Both the position numbers and the translations under genes were made by a program. Source: Conchiformibius sp. (lineage in GTDB: Bacteria; Pseudomonadota; Gammaproteobacteria; Burkholderiales; Neisseriaceae). Taken from it: a DNA stretch of 64,000 bases. Below are positions 1-7,935 of this stretch, piece by piece. The notes under the pieces were generated by a model, which made no database searches, was not told the origin of the DNA, and saw nothing but the letters and a program-made list of their open reading frames with translations. Each line of letters begins with the position of its first letter. Positions within the stretch are counted from its first letter, which is position 1. The stretch lies in contig JASBYJ010000009.1 in the NCBI GenBank assembly GCA_029984035.1, positions 23,205-87,204 on the forward strand. The letters are read 5' to 3'.

Positions 1-1234
1 CGGTTTGATGTGCGGCTCCGCGATGCGCCGCGACCAAAGCCAAGCCGTTGGCGGCAAGCCCGGCAACGGTTTCGGGTCGGTTGAGCCATGATTGGGCAAG
101 TGCGGCGAGTTCTGCGGCGTTGTTTACCTGCACTGCTGCCCGTGCCTCGAGTGCGCTGTCGCAGGCTGCCTGAAAATTGTATGTGGAGCTTCCGAAGGCT
201 ACCGCTTTGCCGCAGGACAGCGGTTCGATGATGTTCTGGCAGCCGCTGTCTACGAGGCTGCCGCCGACAAATACGGCATCGGCGGCCTGATAATAGGCAA
301 ACATTTCGCCCATGCTGTCGCCTATCCATACTTGGGTTTCGGGCAGCACGGGGCTGTTGCCGCTGCGTTTTTGCACCTTCAGTCCGAGCTTTTGCGCGTG
401 TTCGAAGGCTGCCTGAAAGCGTTCGGGATGGCGCGGTACGATAATCAGCAAAACATCTTGGTCAAACTGCTGCTGTTGCCAGGCATCTAAAATCAGAGCG
501 GATTCGTCATCGCCTTGACGGCAGCGCGTACTGGCGGCCAGGAAAACGCGCCGTTTGCCGATAAGCTGCCTGAAACGTGCGGCCGTGTGTGCGGACTCTG
601 TAGGCGGAGTAATGTCGTATTTGGTATTGCCGCATACGCGGACGGGATTTGCGCCTAAATCGGACAGGCGTTGGGCGTCTGCCGGAGTTTGGGCGCAGCA
701 GCCGGCAAGTGTTTGCATGGCGGGGCGGATAAGACTGCGGATGCGGCTGTAGGCGCGGGCGGAGCGGTCGGACAGGCGGGCATTGGCGAGAAACAGGGGA
801 ATGCGGCGGGCTTGGCAGGCATGCATCAGGTTGGGCCAGATTTCGGTTTCCATCAGTACGCCGAACAGAGGGCGGTGGTCGTTTAGAAACTGTTCCGCCC
901 ATTGTTTTTTATCGTAGGGCAGATAGCGGCATTGTGCATCGGGATAGAGCGTTTGAGCGGTTGCGCGGCCTGTGGGAGTCATTTGGGTAAGCAGCAGCGG
1001 TGTTTGGGGAAAGTGTTGCCTTAACGCACGGATTAAAGGTTCGGCGGCGCGGGTTTCGCCGACCGATACGGCATGTATCCATATCGCGCCTTGCACGGCT
1101 TCGGTATAGGGTTTGCCGAAACGTTCATCATGATGTTCGGCATAAGCGGGGTGGTTGCGGGCGCGTTTGGCCAGATAACGGCGCAGCAGTGGCGCGGCAA
1201 GATGCCATAGCGCATTGTAAACGGTGTGTAACAT
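1..1234 (-). CDS. waaA: 3-deoxy-D-manno-octulosonic acid transferase WaaA (C-terminus cut off by window start)
   Basis: WaaA transfers Kdo from CMP-Kdo to lipid A at the inner face of the inner membrane, the first step of lipopolysaccharide core synthesis. Translating the minus strand from ATG 1232-1234 gives 411 residues before the window ends; the family is about 420-430 residues, so only a short tail is missing. Seen: an N-terminal hydrophobic anchor region, HAVSVGETRAA near residue 50 containing the family's catalytic Glu, ETEIWPN, and the C-terminal GT-B half with GGSLVDSGCQNIIEP. Two uptake sequences lie inside it and are translated as FQAAC. It follows laz on the same strand, separated by a hairpin terminator, so it probably has its own promoter. 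Confidence 0.93.
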   Translation of the reverse strand, partial: MLHTVYNALWHLAAPLLRRYLAKRARNHPAYAEHHDERFGKPYTEAVQGAIWIHAVSVGETRAAEPLIRALRQHFPQTPLLLTQMTPTGRATAQTLYPDAQCRYLPYDKKQWAEQFLNDHRPLFGVLMETEIWPNLMHACQARRIPLFLANARLSDRSARAYSRIRSLIRPAMQTLAGCCAQTPADAQRLSDLGANPVRVCGNTKYDITPPTESAHTAARFRQLIGKRRVFLAASTRCRQGDDESALILDAWQQQQFDQDVLLIIVPRHPERFQAAFEHAQKLGLKVQKRSGNSPVLPETQVWIGDSMGEMFAYYQAADAVFVGGSLVDSGCQNIIEPLSCGKAVAFGSSTYNFQAACDSALEARAAVQVNNAAELAALAQSWLNRPETVAGLAANGLALVAAHRGAAHQT

Positions 1235-1252
1235 GGTTTTGACCTAATGAAT

Positions 1253-1282
1253 AAGGCTGCCTGAAAGGTTTCAGGCAGCCTT
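1253..1282 (-). terminator. Inverted-DUS hairpin terminator behind laz
   Basis: The arms AAGGCTGCCTGAAA (1253-1266) and TTTCAGGCAGCCTT (1269-1282) are perfect complements with a two-base loop. Paired inverted uptake sequences commonly serve as rho-independent terminators in Neisseriaceae. It lies between the end of laz and the start of waaA on the minus strand. Confidence 0.75.
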
Positions 1283-1313
1283 AATTATAAGGTTCGCTTA
1301 AGCGGGCGGACAA

Positions 1314-1880
1314 TTAGTCAACCACTTTAACCGCACCTTTCATCATGGCATAGTGGCCGGGGAAAGTGCAGAAGAATTCGTAAGCTTCGCCTTTAGCCAG
1401 TTTGGCGGTTTCGAAAGTTACGCTGGTTTCTTCGCCGCCGCCAATCATGGCAGTGTGGGCGATAACGCGCGCGTCATCAACGGTGATGAACTCGGGAGCC
1501 GCTTTGGCAGAATCGGCTACTACGCCTGCAACGTCTGCTGCTTTGGCGATAACAACGTTATGACCCATAGCGGTTTTGGGTGCTTTGCCGACGTGTTTCA
1601 GAGTAACGGTGTATTTGCCGCAAGCTGAGCTTACAGTCAATTCTTTGGTGTTGAACTGCATGGCATCGTTTGCTTCGATAACGGCAGAGCAGCCTTCTGC
1701 GGGTGCTGCGGCTTGCTCGGCAGGTGCTGCGGCTTCAGCTTCGGCAGCGGGTTGTTCCGCAGGAGCGGGAGCTTCGGCAGCAGGTTGCTCAGGTGCGGGT
1801 GCCGGTGCTTGGGCAGCTTGTTCGCCGCAGGCAGCCAAAGACAGAGCGGCGGCAGCAATCAGACTCAGATACAGTTTCAT
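1314..1880 (-). CDS. laz: Laz, lipid-modified azurin (copper protein)
   Basis: This is a blue copper electron carrier tethered to the membrane as a lipoprotein; in neisseriae Laz is linked to electron transfer and oxidative-stress survival. Residues 1-18 are a lipoprotein signal ending in the lipobox LAAC (Cys18). Residues 19-61 are a low-complexity Ala/Glu/Pro linker of the H.8 (AAEAP) type. The azurin domain (about 62-188) keeps all type-1 copper ligands: His107 in GHNVV, Cys171, His176 and Met180 in CTFPGHYAMM, and the Cys64-Cys87 disulfide pair with azurin spacing. The start is preceded by AAAGGAAAA. The upstream region holds a consensus FNR site and two leader inverted repeats, so oxygen-dependent control is likely. 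Confidence 0.95.
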   Translation of the reverse strand: MKLYLSLIAAAALSLAACGEQAAQAPAPAPEQPAAEAPAPAEQPAAEAEAAAPAEQAAAPAEGCSAVIEANDAMQFNTKELTVSSACGKYTVTLKHVGKAPKTAMGHNVVIAKAADVAGVVADSAKAAPEFITVDDARVIAHTAMIGGGEETSVTFETAKLAKGEAYEFFCTFPGHYAMMKGAVKVVD

Positions 1881-1905
1881 AATTTTTCCTTTGATGTAAC
1901 AAGGG

Positions 1906-1921
1906 TTCCGCTTAAGCGGAA
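1906..1921. repeat. 16-bp perfect palindrome in the laz leader
   Basis: TTCCGCTTAAGCGGAA is a perfect palindrome about 25 bases upstream of the laz start codon. A related CGCTTAAGCG core occurs just downstream of laz near 1294. It could be a protein-binding site or an RNA hairpin close to the ribosome-binding site; its function is unknown. Confidence 0.5.
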
Positions 1922-1931
1922 GGTGGATAAA

Positions 1932-1951
1932 ATCTCTGCGGATGCAGAGAT
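1932..1951. promoter_or_regulatory. Leader hairpin upstream of laz
   Basis: ATCTCTGC (1932-1939) and GCAGAGAT (1944-1951) form a perfect 8-bp stem with a GGAT loop. It lies downstream of the inferred start site (about 1966) and so would be part of the 5' untranslated region of laz. Confidence 0.45.
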
Positions 1952-2000
1952 GTCTTTACAAACAATCGCGTATTATGCAGTAAATTTACAGTTCGTGGTG

Positions 2001-2014
2001 TTGATACATATCAA
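2001..2014 (-). promoter_or_regulatory. FNR box in a class II promoter of laz
   Basis: TTGATACATATCAA matches the FNR consensus TTGAT-N4-ATCAA exactly. On the minus strand a -10-like CATAAT lies at 1977-1972, which predicts a start near 1966. The FNR site centre (2007.5) is then 41.5 bases upstream, the classic class II activator position. The rest of 1881-2270 (the gap between laz and the DciA-like gene) holds the two leader repeats, one uptake sequence near 2189 and no convincing gene. Confidence 0.75.
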
Positions 2015-2270
2015 TGCGTAGGTAAAATTTTGTTAATCAGAATAATTTTGAGTGAAGATTTTGCGGTCGCGAGCAAGGGGGAGAGCGGGTATGCTCGGAA
2101 ATAGCGGAGACGGTGTTTGCTTCGGGTTTGTTGTTTGGGCGTTATATTTTTGCCGTGTGTCAATTTTATACGGTTCGGGTGCGGGTTCAGGCAGCCTGAA
2201 GTTCGGAGCCGGATGCCGATATGAAATGTGTCGCCGGCAGGGAGACAACAGTATAGCGGGTGCGGGCGGC

Positions 2271-2705
2271 TTATTCTTTGTCGGTATTTAAATGATGGTG
2301 CGCCAGGCACCGCATCGCGGCAGCCAAATCGGGATGGTGGGCCAGACGGTCGGCTGTGTCGAGAAAGTGTTCGGCGGCACGGGGGCTGATGCGGAAGTTT
2401 TTTTGACGGGCTGCGGGTTTTTGCTGTGGTCGGACTTTAATGCGTATGGTGCGGATATGGCTGTATTTTTGCTGCAAACCGCTTAACAGGGCGGGCAGCA
2501 GCATTTTCAGGCGGGTGGCGGCCATCGGGGCGTAGGCGTAGAGTATGAGTGCGCCGTTTTCGTCTATGCAGACGGCTTTGCAGTAGCCGTGCAGGTTTTC
2601 AGGCAGCCTGGTTTTGACTTCGGCATCGAGCATTTGCCAGAGTTTGGATTGTTGCAGCAGTCCGGTTAGCGGGCTGCCTGAAGGGAACAGGCGGTGGATT
2701 TCCAT
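2271..2705 (-). CDS. DciA-family protein (DUF721), replicative helicase loader
   Basis: This 144-residue protein has the DUF721 pattern: LP..L...C.A..IDENGALILYAYAPMAATRLKML followed by LPALLSGLQQKY and IRTIRIKVRP (roughly residues 30-95). DciA loads the replicative DnaB helicase in bacteria that lack DnaC, which includes neisseriae (established knowledge). The C-terminal 45 residues are basic, then helical and His-rich, and lie outside the conserved core. Two uptake sequences flank or overlap the N-terminal half. It is followed on the same strand by laz, with a 390-base gap. The assignment is to the family; the gene name was not tested. Confidence 0.75.
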   Translation of the reverse strand: MEIHRLFPSGSPLTGLLQQSKLWQMLDAEVKTRLPENLHGYCKAVCIDENGALILYAYAPMAATRLKMLLPALLSGLQQKYSHIRTIRIKVRPQQKPAARQKNFRISPRAAEHFLDTADRLAHHPDLAAAMRCLAHHHLNTDKE

Positions 2706-2780
2706 ACGGATAAGCGGTGTGTTGTTTTCAGGCGGCTTTTGTGTATTGGGCAGGCTGCCTGAAAAAGGTTCGGATGGGAT

Positions 2781-3248
2781 TTATATCGGCGCTTTTTCGG
2801 GTGTCGGGTTTGGGCATACGGCGTCAAAGAGGGCTTGTGCGCCTGTGGCCGGTTGGATGGGCGTGAAGCGGGTTTCGCCGTTTTCGTAGCGGTGCAGCAG
2901 AATGTGTTTGTTTTTGCCGACAAAGCGCATCGACAGCAGTCGGTAGGTGCGCTCGGAGCAGTTCAACAGCCATTCGCCGGTGGCGGTTTTGTATTCGGGC
3001 GTGTCGCGGAATACGGTTTTTTCGGGATGGGCGATGGTTTTGCGGTCGTAAACGCGTATGTGTCCGTTGTCCAAACGGACGACGTTGTTGCTGTCGTAGG
3101 ACAATTCGATATTGCCGCCGCCGAGATAGCCGAGCTGTTTCCATTTGGCATTGGGGGCGGTGTTGTGCGCGGGGGTTTGCGTATTGCCGCCCGATGCGCA
3201 GGCAGCCAGGAACAGTGCAGTGATGCCGGTTATCCAAACGTTTTTCAT
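2781..3248 (-). CDS. Small lipoprotein, surface-adhesin-E-like
   Basis: The 155-residue product starts with a lipoprotein signal, MKNVWITGITALFLAAC, with lipobox LAAC at Cys17. The mature part contains ELSYDSNNVVRLDNGHIRVYDRKTI and a Cys pair (NCSERTYRLL... DAVCPN). This pattern, a beta-rich domain of about 110 residues closed by two cysteines, resembles the surface-adhesin protein E type found in many small proteobacterial lipoproteins. That resemblance is from memory. The gene is divergent from recQ, whose ATG lies 58 bases away, so the interval must carry both promoters. Confidence 0.65.
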   Translation of the reverse strand: MKNVWITGITALFLAACASGGNTQTPAHNTAPNAKWKQLGYLGGGNIELSYDSNNVVRLDNGHIRVYDRKTIAHPEKTVFRDTPEYKTATGEWLLNCSERTYRLLSMRFVGKNKHILLHRYENGETRFTPIQPATGAQALFDAVCPNPTPEKAPI

Positions 3249-3306
3249 AAATGTTTCCTGCTAAAATGGCGATTTTGCCACGTTCATGCTGTAAGGTATA
3301 GCCGTT

Positions 3307-5109
3307 ATGTCCGATTTATCCCGACAAATTTTGCACGATGTGTTCGGCTACCCCGATTTTCGGGGGCGGCAGGGGGAAATCGTGGACACGGTGGCGCAAG
3401 GCGGCAATGCGCTGGTGTTGATGCCTACGGGCGGCGGTAAGTCTTTGTGTTATCAGATACCTGCTTTGATGCGTGAAGGCGTGGCGGTGGTGGTGTCGCC
3501 GCTGATTGCGTTGATGGACGACCAAGTGTCGGCGTTGAAAGCGGCGGGCGTCCGGGCGGCGGCGGTACACAGCGGCACGCCGCCCGAAACGGTGCGCGAG
3601 ATTGCGGACGATATTGTTTCAGGCAGCCTGAAACTGCTGTATGTCGCCCCCGAGCGCATGGTAACGGAAAAATTCTTGCGTTTTCTGGACAGCCACCGTG
3701 TTTCCCTGTTTGCGATTGACGAAGCACACTGCGTCAGCCAATGGGGGCATGATTTCCGACCAGAATACAGGCAGTTGGGTTTTTTGGCGGAGCGTTATCC
3801 GCAGGTGCCGCGTATTGCGCTCACGGCAACGGCGGACGCGCAAACCCGCGCCGATATCAAACATTTTCTGCGTTTAAACGAAGCGGCGGAATTTATCGCC
3901 AGTTTCGACCGTCCCAACATCTATTACCAAGTGGTGGAAAAAAACTACGGTAAAAAGCAACTCTTGGATTTTATTCAAAAACAAATGCACGGCGGCAGCG
4001 GTATCGTGTATTGTCTGAGCCGAAAAAGCGTGGAGGACGTGAGTGCGTTTTTGTGTGAAAACGGCTTGAACGCCCTGCCCTACCATGCCGGTTTGCCGAT
4101 GGACGTCCGCGCGGCACACCAGCAGCGTTTTACCCGTGAAGACAACATCATTGTCGTGGCCACGGTAGCTTTCGGCATGGGCATCGACAAACCCGACGTG
4201 CGTTTTGTCGCCCATCTGGACATGCCGCAAAGCATCGAGCATTTTTATCAGGAAAGCGGGCGTGCGGGGCGGGACGGGCTGCCTGCAACCAGTTGGCTGT
4301 GCTACGGCATGAACAATCTGATGCTGCTGCGCGAGCGCATTCAGGAAAGCGGTGCCGATGATTTTCAAAAAAACATCGAATTGCAAAAACTCAATGCCAT
4401 GTTTGACGTGTGCGAAACCGCAGGCTGCCGCCGCGTACCGCTGCTGCGCCATTTCGGCGAAACCTCCGAACCCTGCGGCAATTGTGACAACTGCCTGCAT
4501 CCGCCCAGCCGTTTTGATGCCACCGAAACCGTACAAAAACTGCTCAGCTGCGTTTACCGCGTGGGGCAGCGTTTCGCGGCAGGCTATGTGATTAATGTTT
4601 TGCGCGGCAAAGACGACGACTGGATACGCCGCAACGGACACGACAAATTGTCCACTTTCGGCATCGCCGCTGAAATCAGCGATAAAAACTGGCGCAATAT
4701 CGTCCGCCAATGCATCGGTTTAGGGCTGCTTGCCAACGATATGAACAACCATCAAGCCCTGTTGCTGGCACCGCCCGCCCGAGCCGTACTCAAAGGCGAA
4801 ACCCCCGTATGGTTGCGTCCCCTCAAACGCGACAAAGCCGCCGTTAAGACCCCGAAAACCGAATGGCTGCGTACCGAGCGCGAAGAACGCCTGTGGCAGG
4901 CGTTGCGGAAATGGCGCATCGAACGCGCCAAAGCGGGCAACGTGCCGGCCTATGTGGTTTGCGGCGACCGAACTTTGCAGGACATCGTCCGACAGCTGCC
5001 CGAACGACTCGAACAGTTATCCGATATCTACGGATTGGGTGCGGCAAAAATCGAAGAATTCGGCGGAGAGATTTTGGCGGTGTGTGCCGAGTTTGCGGCA
5101 GACGGATAA
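3307..5109 (+). CDS. recQ: ATP-dependent DNA helicase RecQ
   Basis: RecQ is a 3'-5' superfamily 2 helicase used in recombination and fork repair; in gonococci it also takes part in pilin antigenic variation. Seen: Walker A TGGGKS at 41-46, the DEAH box in FAIDEAHCVSQWGHDFRPEY near 138, helicase motifs V-VI (VATVAFGMGIDKPDVRFV, ESGRAGRDG), the zinc-binding Cys cluster with EPCGNCDNC near 390, a winged-helix region, and one C-terminal HRDC domain (about 515-595). The length of 600 matches E. coli RecQ. Meningococcal and gonococcal RecQ carry extra HRDC copies, which are absent here. An uptake sequence is translated in frame as SGSLK near residue 105. Confidence 0.97.
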   Translation: MSDLSRQILHDVFGYPDFRGRQGEIVDTVAQGGNALVLMPTGGGKSLCYQIPALMREGVAVVVSPLIALMDDQVSALKAAGVRAAAVHSGTPPETVREIADDIVSGSLKLLYVAPERMVTEKFLRFLDSHRVSLFAIDEAHCVSQWGHDFRPEYRQLGFLAERYPQVPRIALTATADAQTRADIKHFLRLNEAAEFIASFDRPNIYYQVVEKNYGKKQLLDFIQKQMHGGSGIVYCLSRKSVEDVSAFLCENGLNALPYHAGLPMDVRAAHQQRFTREDNIIVVATVAFGMGIDKPDVRFVAHLDMPQSIEHFYQESGRAGRDGLPATSWLCYGMNNLMLLRERIQESGADDFQKNIELQKLNAMFDVCETAGCRRVPLLRHFGETSEPCGNCDNCLHPPSRFDATETVQKLLSCVYRVGQRFAAGYVINVLRGKDDDWIRRNGHDKLSTFGIAAEISDKNWRNIVRQCIGLGLLANDMNNHQALLLAPPARAVLKGETPVWLRPLKRDKAAVKTPKTEWLRTEREERLWQALRKWRIERAKAGNVPAYVVCGDRTLQDIVRQLPERLEQLSDIYGLGAAKIEEFGGEILAVCAEFAADG

Positions 5110-5442
5110 ATGTTTCAGGCAGCCTGAAACCGAATACACCGAAGCCCGACCAATGCGACACATCCATCGCATCAATCCGTGCGGTATCGGCATAGTGTCG
5201 GTATGGTCTGCAAATAAAAATGCCGTGCCGTCAATATGGCGGCTTGCCGCACGCCCCATTTTCCGGTCTGCCCGCGGGAAAAAAATTAATGGATTTCCGA
5301 ATGAAAAACCGCCCGTTTAAGGGCGGTCTTTTCAATCGGGTATGCAGGATGCGATAAACGGGCTGTTCGCCACCGCCGCTGTTTTCTGATGTTTGCCGAT
5401 AAGAGGGGCGGTGGCGAAACCGTTGCATGCGATTTCATGCCA
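5110..5442. other. Intergenic stretch, no gene seen
   Basis: It contains a symmetric uptake sequence directly after recQ (about 5113-5128) and a terminator at 5304-5334. No frame on either strand looks coding. Confidence 0.6.
5304..5334. terminator. Bidirectional rho-independent terminator
   Basis: The stem AACCGCCC / GGGCGGT with a short loop is flanked by an A-run on the left and TCTTTT on the right. It can end recQ transcripts on the plus strand and the small minus-strand reading frame at 5443-5742. Confidence 0.75.
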
Positions 5443-5742
5443 TCAACGTTTGCCGCGGTAATCTGTTTTGACTGGCGGGTTCTTTTGTTTTTCTGCCGGC
5501 TCATTGTGTTTGGAGCCGCTTGTGCATTCCATCGGCTCACAGACGGTTGCAATCTTTAATATTCCGTTTCCATCCGCCGCATTCATTTGCGGCTGTTGGT
5601 TCCAAGCTGCCGTTGCCGTTTCAGGCAGCCAAACTATGTCTGATGGTGCGTCATAAGCCGTTTGCGCGGTCGGGTGGTTTGGGCGGGTATGTGCGGTACG
5701 CTTAATCTGCCGTATGACACCGGCTTTTGCGGTTTTCTTTAC
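5443..5742 (-). pseudogene. Possible small gene or gene relic, unknown function
   Basis: The minus strand is open for 100 codons from 5742 to the TGA at 5443-5445. The product is hydrophilic with protein-like composition (for example SDIVWLPETATAAW, DGNGILKIATVCEPMEC). There is no standard start before an internal ATG at 5586, which would leave 47 residues. A GTG at 5746-5744 with AAGGG upstream opens a neighbouring frame (MSKENRKSRCHTAD) that stops after 14 codons, which suggests a frameshift near the start of an older gene. A terminator lies downstream at 5304-5334. I do not recognise a family, and it may be non-coding. Confidence 0.3.
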
Positions 5743-5810
5743 TCACGGATTAGCCCTTGAATGTTTCAGGCAGCCTGAACAAGACAGTCGGCATGCAAGC
5801 GGTCGGGTAT

Positions 5811-7715
5811 TTAGAACAAGGCTTGATAGTGCATACGCCAGTGCCGCCGGTTTGGCGGCAATTCGGCAGCGTCCATGCCGCGGTAAAGGCAGGCTGCCAG
5901 CGCAAAGGCTTCGCTTCTTTCGGACGAATGCAGCAGGTTTAGGGTGAGTTCGTGCACTTTCAGGCTGCCCGAACGGAAGGTGAAGGGCAGCATGGTGTGT
6001 AAAACCAAGGGATTGCCGCCGTAAGAGCGGATTTCCAAGATGAAAGCGTCCAGCCGCTCTTGCGGGAGGTTGGCATAACCTTCGTAGAGGAAAATCTGGG
6101 CGGTGTGGCGGTGCGGATTGGTATCGAGCAGGGCGAAGCCTTCGGACAGGGCTTGTTCGGTTTCGGGCAAATCCATTTGCAGGCCGTACCATTCTCCGTC
6201 TTCGGCCAGGCTGTAGAGTACGGGCAGGGGGATAGTGTGCGGTTCTGCTTGTTTGCGGTACAGGGCGGCGGCGGCCAAACTGCCTGCCTGAAAGAGCAGG
6301 CCTTGCAGGTTTTCGGCGATATTGTCGGCTCCGAATTCGTTGGGTTTGACGGCGTACAGGTTGCCTGTGTGGTGTTGTGCCATCATGCGGGCGAAGTCGG
6401 TGCAGCTTTCGGGCTGTTCGTCAAACAAAGTGCCGCCTATTCTGCCGATGGGGAAGAAAATCTGCCGTCCGATACGGGCCGCATAGGTGCTGTACCAATC
6501 GCAGGGAAGGTCGGGCATTTGGCGGCGTATTTCTTCATAACTCAACATTTTCAGGGTGTTGTTCGTGTTGAGGGCAACGGTTTTGGCCAGATAACAGGCG
6601 CAGAAGTGGAGAAATTGTTGGTTGGCGCTGTCGCGGATAAAGGTTTCGAAATCGGGGCGGCTGTTGCGGATGCTGTAGAGCAGTTCGTCCAGGCGTTGCA
6701 GGCTGTCCATGCTGTAATCGGGTGTTAAGGCGCGCAGCTCTTTGAGATAGGAGGGGTCGGTCAGGCGGCTGCCGTCCCGTGTGCGGCCGTGTATGACGTG
6801 GTCGGTGATGCGTGCGGCGAGTTGGTCGGGATTGATTTCTTCGGGAGATACGGTGTGGGTGCGGGGCTGTTTCAGGCAGCTTTCCCATTGCGATACGGGC
6901 ATTCCTCTGCCGTCCAATACGGCGCAGAGCATCGCGATTGGGGCGGTGATGCCGTCTTCGGTGTACAGTGCGGCGTGTTCGGCAAGACTGTTGTTCAGGC
7001 TGCCCGTGGTTTCGGAGATTTGGCGGCGGTTGAGCCATTGATGGGATTTGCCTGCGTGGAGGCAGGCGGTTTCGGCGCAATAGAAGGCAAGCAGGAAAAT
7101 CAGGTTGCGTTTGGGTTGGGTGTCTGCGTGAAGAATGCCGTCATCGTGTTGGCGGATGTGTTCCAAAAAGGCATCAATACGGCGCAAGCTGGAGTGGCTG
7201 CCGTCAAAGTCGATGGCGTGCAGGGCATCGGCATGCGCCAAGCCGCCGGGAAGGGTGCGGTGTCGGCGGTAGTAATCTTGGACGTAGCGGCTCATGGCGT
7301 TGCAGTCGGCCGAGTGGGAATGGCTGAACAGTTGCCAAACGAGGTTGTCCAAACGGATGGGTGCGGCGGTTTTCAGGCAGCTTTCCACCAGGTCGGTCGG
7401 GTTGAAGGCGCATACGTCAAAACTGAAGCGTCCGTGTGTTGTCCAGCGTCCGTTTACGCCGGTAAGGCGCACGACATATTCCGCCAAATAGGCGGCAAGG
7501 GTAAGCAGGAAGTTTTCTGCGCCGCTGCGGTTTTCCCAGCCCTGCGGCATGGAGCGCATCTGTGACAACAGACGGTTGATGCGTTTGATGCTGTCGGCGG
7601 TGTAGTCGGGCTGTAGTTTGTCCCACACCCCGATAGGGGTTTTGCCCTTGGGTTCGGCAAGGTAGCGGTGCAGGTTTTCGAGCAGCTTGGCTTGGCGTTC
7701 GGGCGTGGTTTGCAT
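5811..7715 (-). CDS. Unrecognised 634-residue protein with three internal repeats
   Basis: I cannot assign a function. The protein lacks a signal peptide or membrane segments, so it is probably cytosolic. Three related segments are visible: residues 37-91 (DSIKRINRLL ... FLLTLAAYLAEYVVRL), 169-227 (SSLRRIDAFL ... FLLAFYCAETACLH) and 332-391 (DSLQRLDELL ... FLHFCACYLAKTVALN). Each is an S-[IL]-x-R-[IL]-[ND] helix with a following IR or MR, then about 20 residues, then a YxAexv helix and a W/L ending. The remaining C-terminal half (about 400-634) is rich in Leu, Tyr and Phe and is not repeated. Uptake sequences contribute ESCLKTA, ESCLKQP and SGSLKVH. It lies downstream of bioB on the same strand, with a 220-base gap containing a hairpin. 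Confidence 0.8.
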   Translation of the reverse strand: MQTTPERQAKLLENLHRYLAEPKGKTPIGVWDKLQPDYTADSIKRINRLLSQMRSMPQGWENRSGAENFLLTLAAYLAEYVVRLTGVNGRWTTHGRFSFDVCAFNPTDLVESCLKTAAPIRLDNLVWQLFSHSHSADCNAMSRYVQDYYRRHRTLPGGLAHADALHAIDFDGSHSSLRRIDAFLEHIRQHDDGILHADTQPKRNLIFLLAFYCAETACLHAGKSHQWLNRRQISETTGSLNNSLAEHAALYTEDGITAPIAMLCAVLDGRGMPVSQWESCLKQPRTHTVSPEEINPDQLAARITDHVIHGRTRDGSRLTDPSYLKELRALTPDYSMDSLQRLDELLYSIRNSRPDFETFIRDSANQQFLHFCACYLAKTVALNTNNTLKMLSYEEIRRQMPDLPCDWYSTYAARIGRQIFFPIGRIGGTLFDEQPESCTDFARMMAQHHTGNLYAVKPNEFGADNIAENLQGLLFQAGSLAAAALYRKQAEPHTIPLPVLYSLAEDGEWYGLQMDLPETEQALSEGFALLDTNPHRHTAQIFLYEGYANLPQERLDAFILEIRSYGGNPLVLHTMLPFTFRSGSLKVHELTLNLLHSSERSEAFALAACLYRGMDAAELPPNRRHWRMHYQALF

Positions 7716-7817
7716 GGCGGTCTCTGCGGATACGGGAGCTTTCAGGCTGCCTGAAAGCGTTTTAGGCAGTTATTCGGATTGTGAACATTATAAACGATTG
7801 AACGGGCAGACGTTTAA

Positions 7818-7856
7818 AACCGTTACATCACGGCAAAGGGCGGTGTTGTAACGGTT
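7818..7856. terminator. Hairpin between bioB and the 634-residue gene
   Basis: AACCGTTACA (7818-7827) and TGTAACGGTT (7847-7856) form a perfect 10-bp stem with a 19-base loop. There is no strong T-run, so it may be a terminator or a regulatory structure between two minus-strand genes. A symmetric uptake sequence (CTTTCAGGCTGCCTGAAAG) lies nearby at about 7739-7757. Confidence 0.45.
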
Positions 7857-7935
7857 GGCGGTTGCTGCTGTCAAAGGCGTGATTATGGTGCTATCCGAAT
7901 GCTGTTTCAGGCAGCCTGATAGATGCGGATAGCCG

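Noticed and set aside
5286..5552. 88-codon minus-strand ORF with an ATG
   Set aside because: Its 3' part is the terminator at 5304-5334 and its composition is poor. The alternative frame at 5443-5742 is more protein-like.
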